A DNA stretch of 6,165 nt from Dehalococcoidia bacterium (GTDB lineage Bacteria > Chloroflexota > Dehalococcoidia > Dehalococcoidales > UBA5760), in the NCBI GenBank assembly GCA_011176655.1, contig DUEB01000032.1:1-6165 (forward strand), written 5' to 3'. Under the pieces are notes generated by a model. The model did no database searches. It had not been told where the DNA came from and saw nothing but the letters and a program-made list of their open reading frames with translations. How positions within the stretch are numbered: position 1 is the stretch's first letter; every line of letters starts with the position of its first letter. Below, one piece after another: positions 5,367 to 6,165 of this stretch. The position numbers and the translations under genes are program-made.

Positions 5367-6161
5367 ATGAACAGACTGGTCAAGCTCTATGCCCGTCCCC
5401 GACTTAAGTCCCCGGTCTTGCTGGCGGCCTGGCCCGGCATCAGCAACGTGGCCATTATCGTGGCTTCGTATCTGGAAAGGAAGCTCGGCTTCAAGCGGCT
5501 TGGCGAGATTCAGGCCTCCCATTTCTTCGACCCGATTGGCGTAATCGTCAGAGATAACGTGGTCGAGGCGCCCAGCTTCCCCCAGAGCCGGTTCTCCTAC
5601 TGGAAAAACCAGGCTGGCAGCAGCGACATAATACTGTTTATCGGCGAGCAACAACCGGCCGCCAAGGGCTACGAGCTGGCTAACTCGGTGCTTGAGGTCG
5701 GCATGAGGTTCTCGATTAAGCGAGTCTATACCTTCGCCGCCGCCCTGACCCGTATCCATCACACCGAGCAACCCAGAGCCTGGGCGGTGGCTACCAGCCG
5801 GGAGGTGGCTGAAGATCTGGGGAGATATAACCTGATGCAGAAGAGAAACTTGCAGATTGCCGGGCTCAACGGACTGATGCTCGGTGTCGCCAAGGAGAGG
5901 GACATCGAAGGCGTCTGTCTCCTGGGCGAGGTGCCCATGTACGCCACCAAGATACAGAACCCGATGGCGGCTCTGGCTATAATCAAGGCACTGGCCGGGA
6001 TGCTGGATATCAAGATTGACCTGGCGGAGCTAAATCAGCTGGCTAACGAGACCAGAGAGGGCATGAAACGGGCCGCCGCCGAAGCTATGGGAGAGTATAT
6101 CGACTACTTCACCGAGCCGATATGGGAACAGGACGAAGAGGACGAAGAGGAAGAGGACTAG
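5367..6161 (+). CDS. PAC2-family protein (proteasome assembly chaperone-like) with acidic tail
   Basis: This 264-residue soluble protein shows the PAC2 pattern: AAWPGISNVAIIVASYLERK (20-39) near the N-terminus, a P-rich and aromatic stretch APSFPQSRFSYWK (68-80), GEQQP (93-97), HTEQPRAWAVA (132-142), IAGLNGLMLGVAKE (164-177), LLGEVPMYA (185-193), and a helical C-terminal part NPMAALAIIKALAGMLDIKI (198-217). In eukaryotes and archaea, relatives assist proteasome assembly. In bacteria the family is widespread with poorly known roles, often in species lacking a proteasome. No proteasome gene is visible here. The last ten residues are almost all Asp/Glu (EDEEDEEEED is approximate to 255-264), a flexible anionic tail. 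The ATG at 5367 has GAGG 8 nt before it. The placement after tldDE hints at peptide or protein quality control, but that is inference. Confidence 0.88.
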   Translation: MNRLVKLYARPRLKSPVLLAAWPGISNVAIIVASYLERKLGFKRLGEIQASHFFDPIGVIVRDNVVEAPSFPQSRFSYWKNQAGSSDIILFIGEQQPAAKGYELANSVLEVGMRFSIKRVYTFAAALTRIHHTEQPRAWAVATSREVAEDLGRYNLMQKRNLQIAGLNGLMLGVAKERDIEGVCLLGEVPMYATKIQNPMAALAIIKALAGMLDIKIDLAELNQLANETREGMKRAAAEAMGEYIDYFTEPIWEQDEEDEEEED

Positions 6162-6165
6162 GAAA

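Noticed and set aside
5301..5771. Open frame of 156 codons on the minus strand under the PAC2 gene
   Set aside because: It is antisense to a recognisable PAC2 protein and has no family signature, and no promoter was seen for it.

Overview
This 6.2 kb window is an ordinary, densely packed bacterial chromosomal region of about 58% GC. It holds five intact or nearly intact genes plus short, well-formed regulatory gaps. I see no insertion sequences, phage genes, CRISPR arrays, tRNAs or rRNAs. The combination of a Cys-rich histidyl-tRNA synthetase, a TldD/TldE pair, a bacterial PAC2-family protein and a Fur-family regulator would fit an uncultured Chloroflexota/Dehalococcoidia-like bacterium. That assignment is inference from gene content, and I would not hold it firmly.

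Left half, all on the minus strand: histidyl-tRNA synthetase (hisS, 2457 to 1198), then a Fur-family metal-responsive repressor (1102 to 662), then the first 195 codons of a His-containing multi-pass membrane protein (587, running off the left edge). The fur gene has its own promoter with a TTGACA -35. Two nearly identical Fur-type operators, 14 of 15 bases the same, sit in front of fur and in front of the membrane-protein gene. Together they look like a small autoregulated metal-homeostasis module in which the regulator controls itself and an uncharacterised transporter-like protein.

Right half, all on the plus strand: tldD (2591-3967), tldE/pmbA-like (3968-5269) and a PAC2-family protein with a very acidic C-terminus (5367-6161). 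TldD carries the HExxxH metalloprotease motif and its partner has lost it, as expected for the TldD/TldE heterodimeric peptidase. The tldE start codon follows the tldD stop codon with no gap. The PAC2 gene follows after 97 bp that contain two small hairpins and a possible promoter of its own.

The hisS and tldD genes diverge from a 133-bp region with a credible promoter for each direction and a short inverted repeat between the two -35 elements. The points most worth following are the paired Fur operators with the unknown membrane protein, and the TldD-TldE-PAC2 neighbourhood, which suggests a link to peptide processing or protein quality control.
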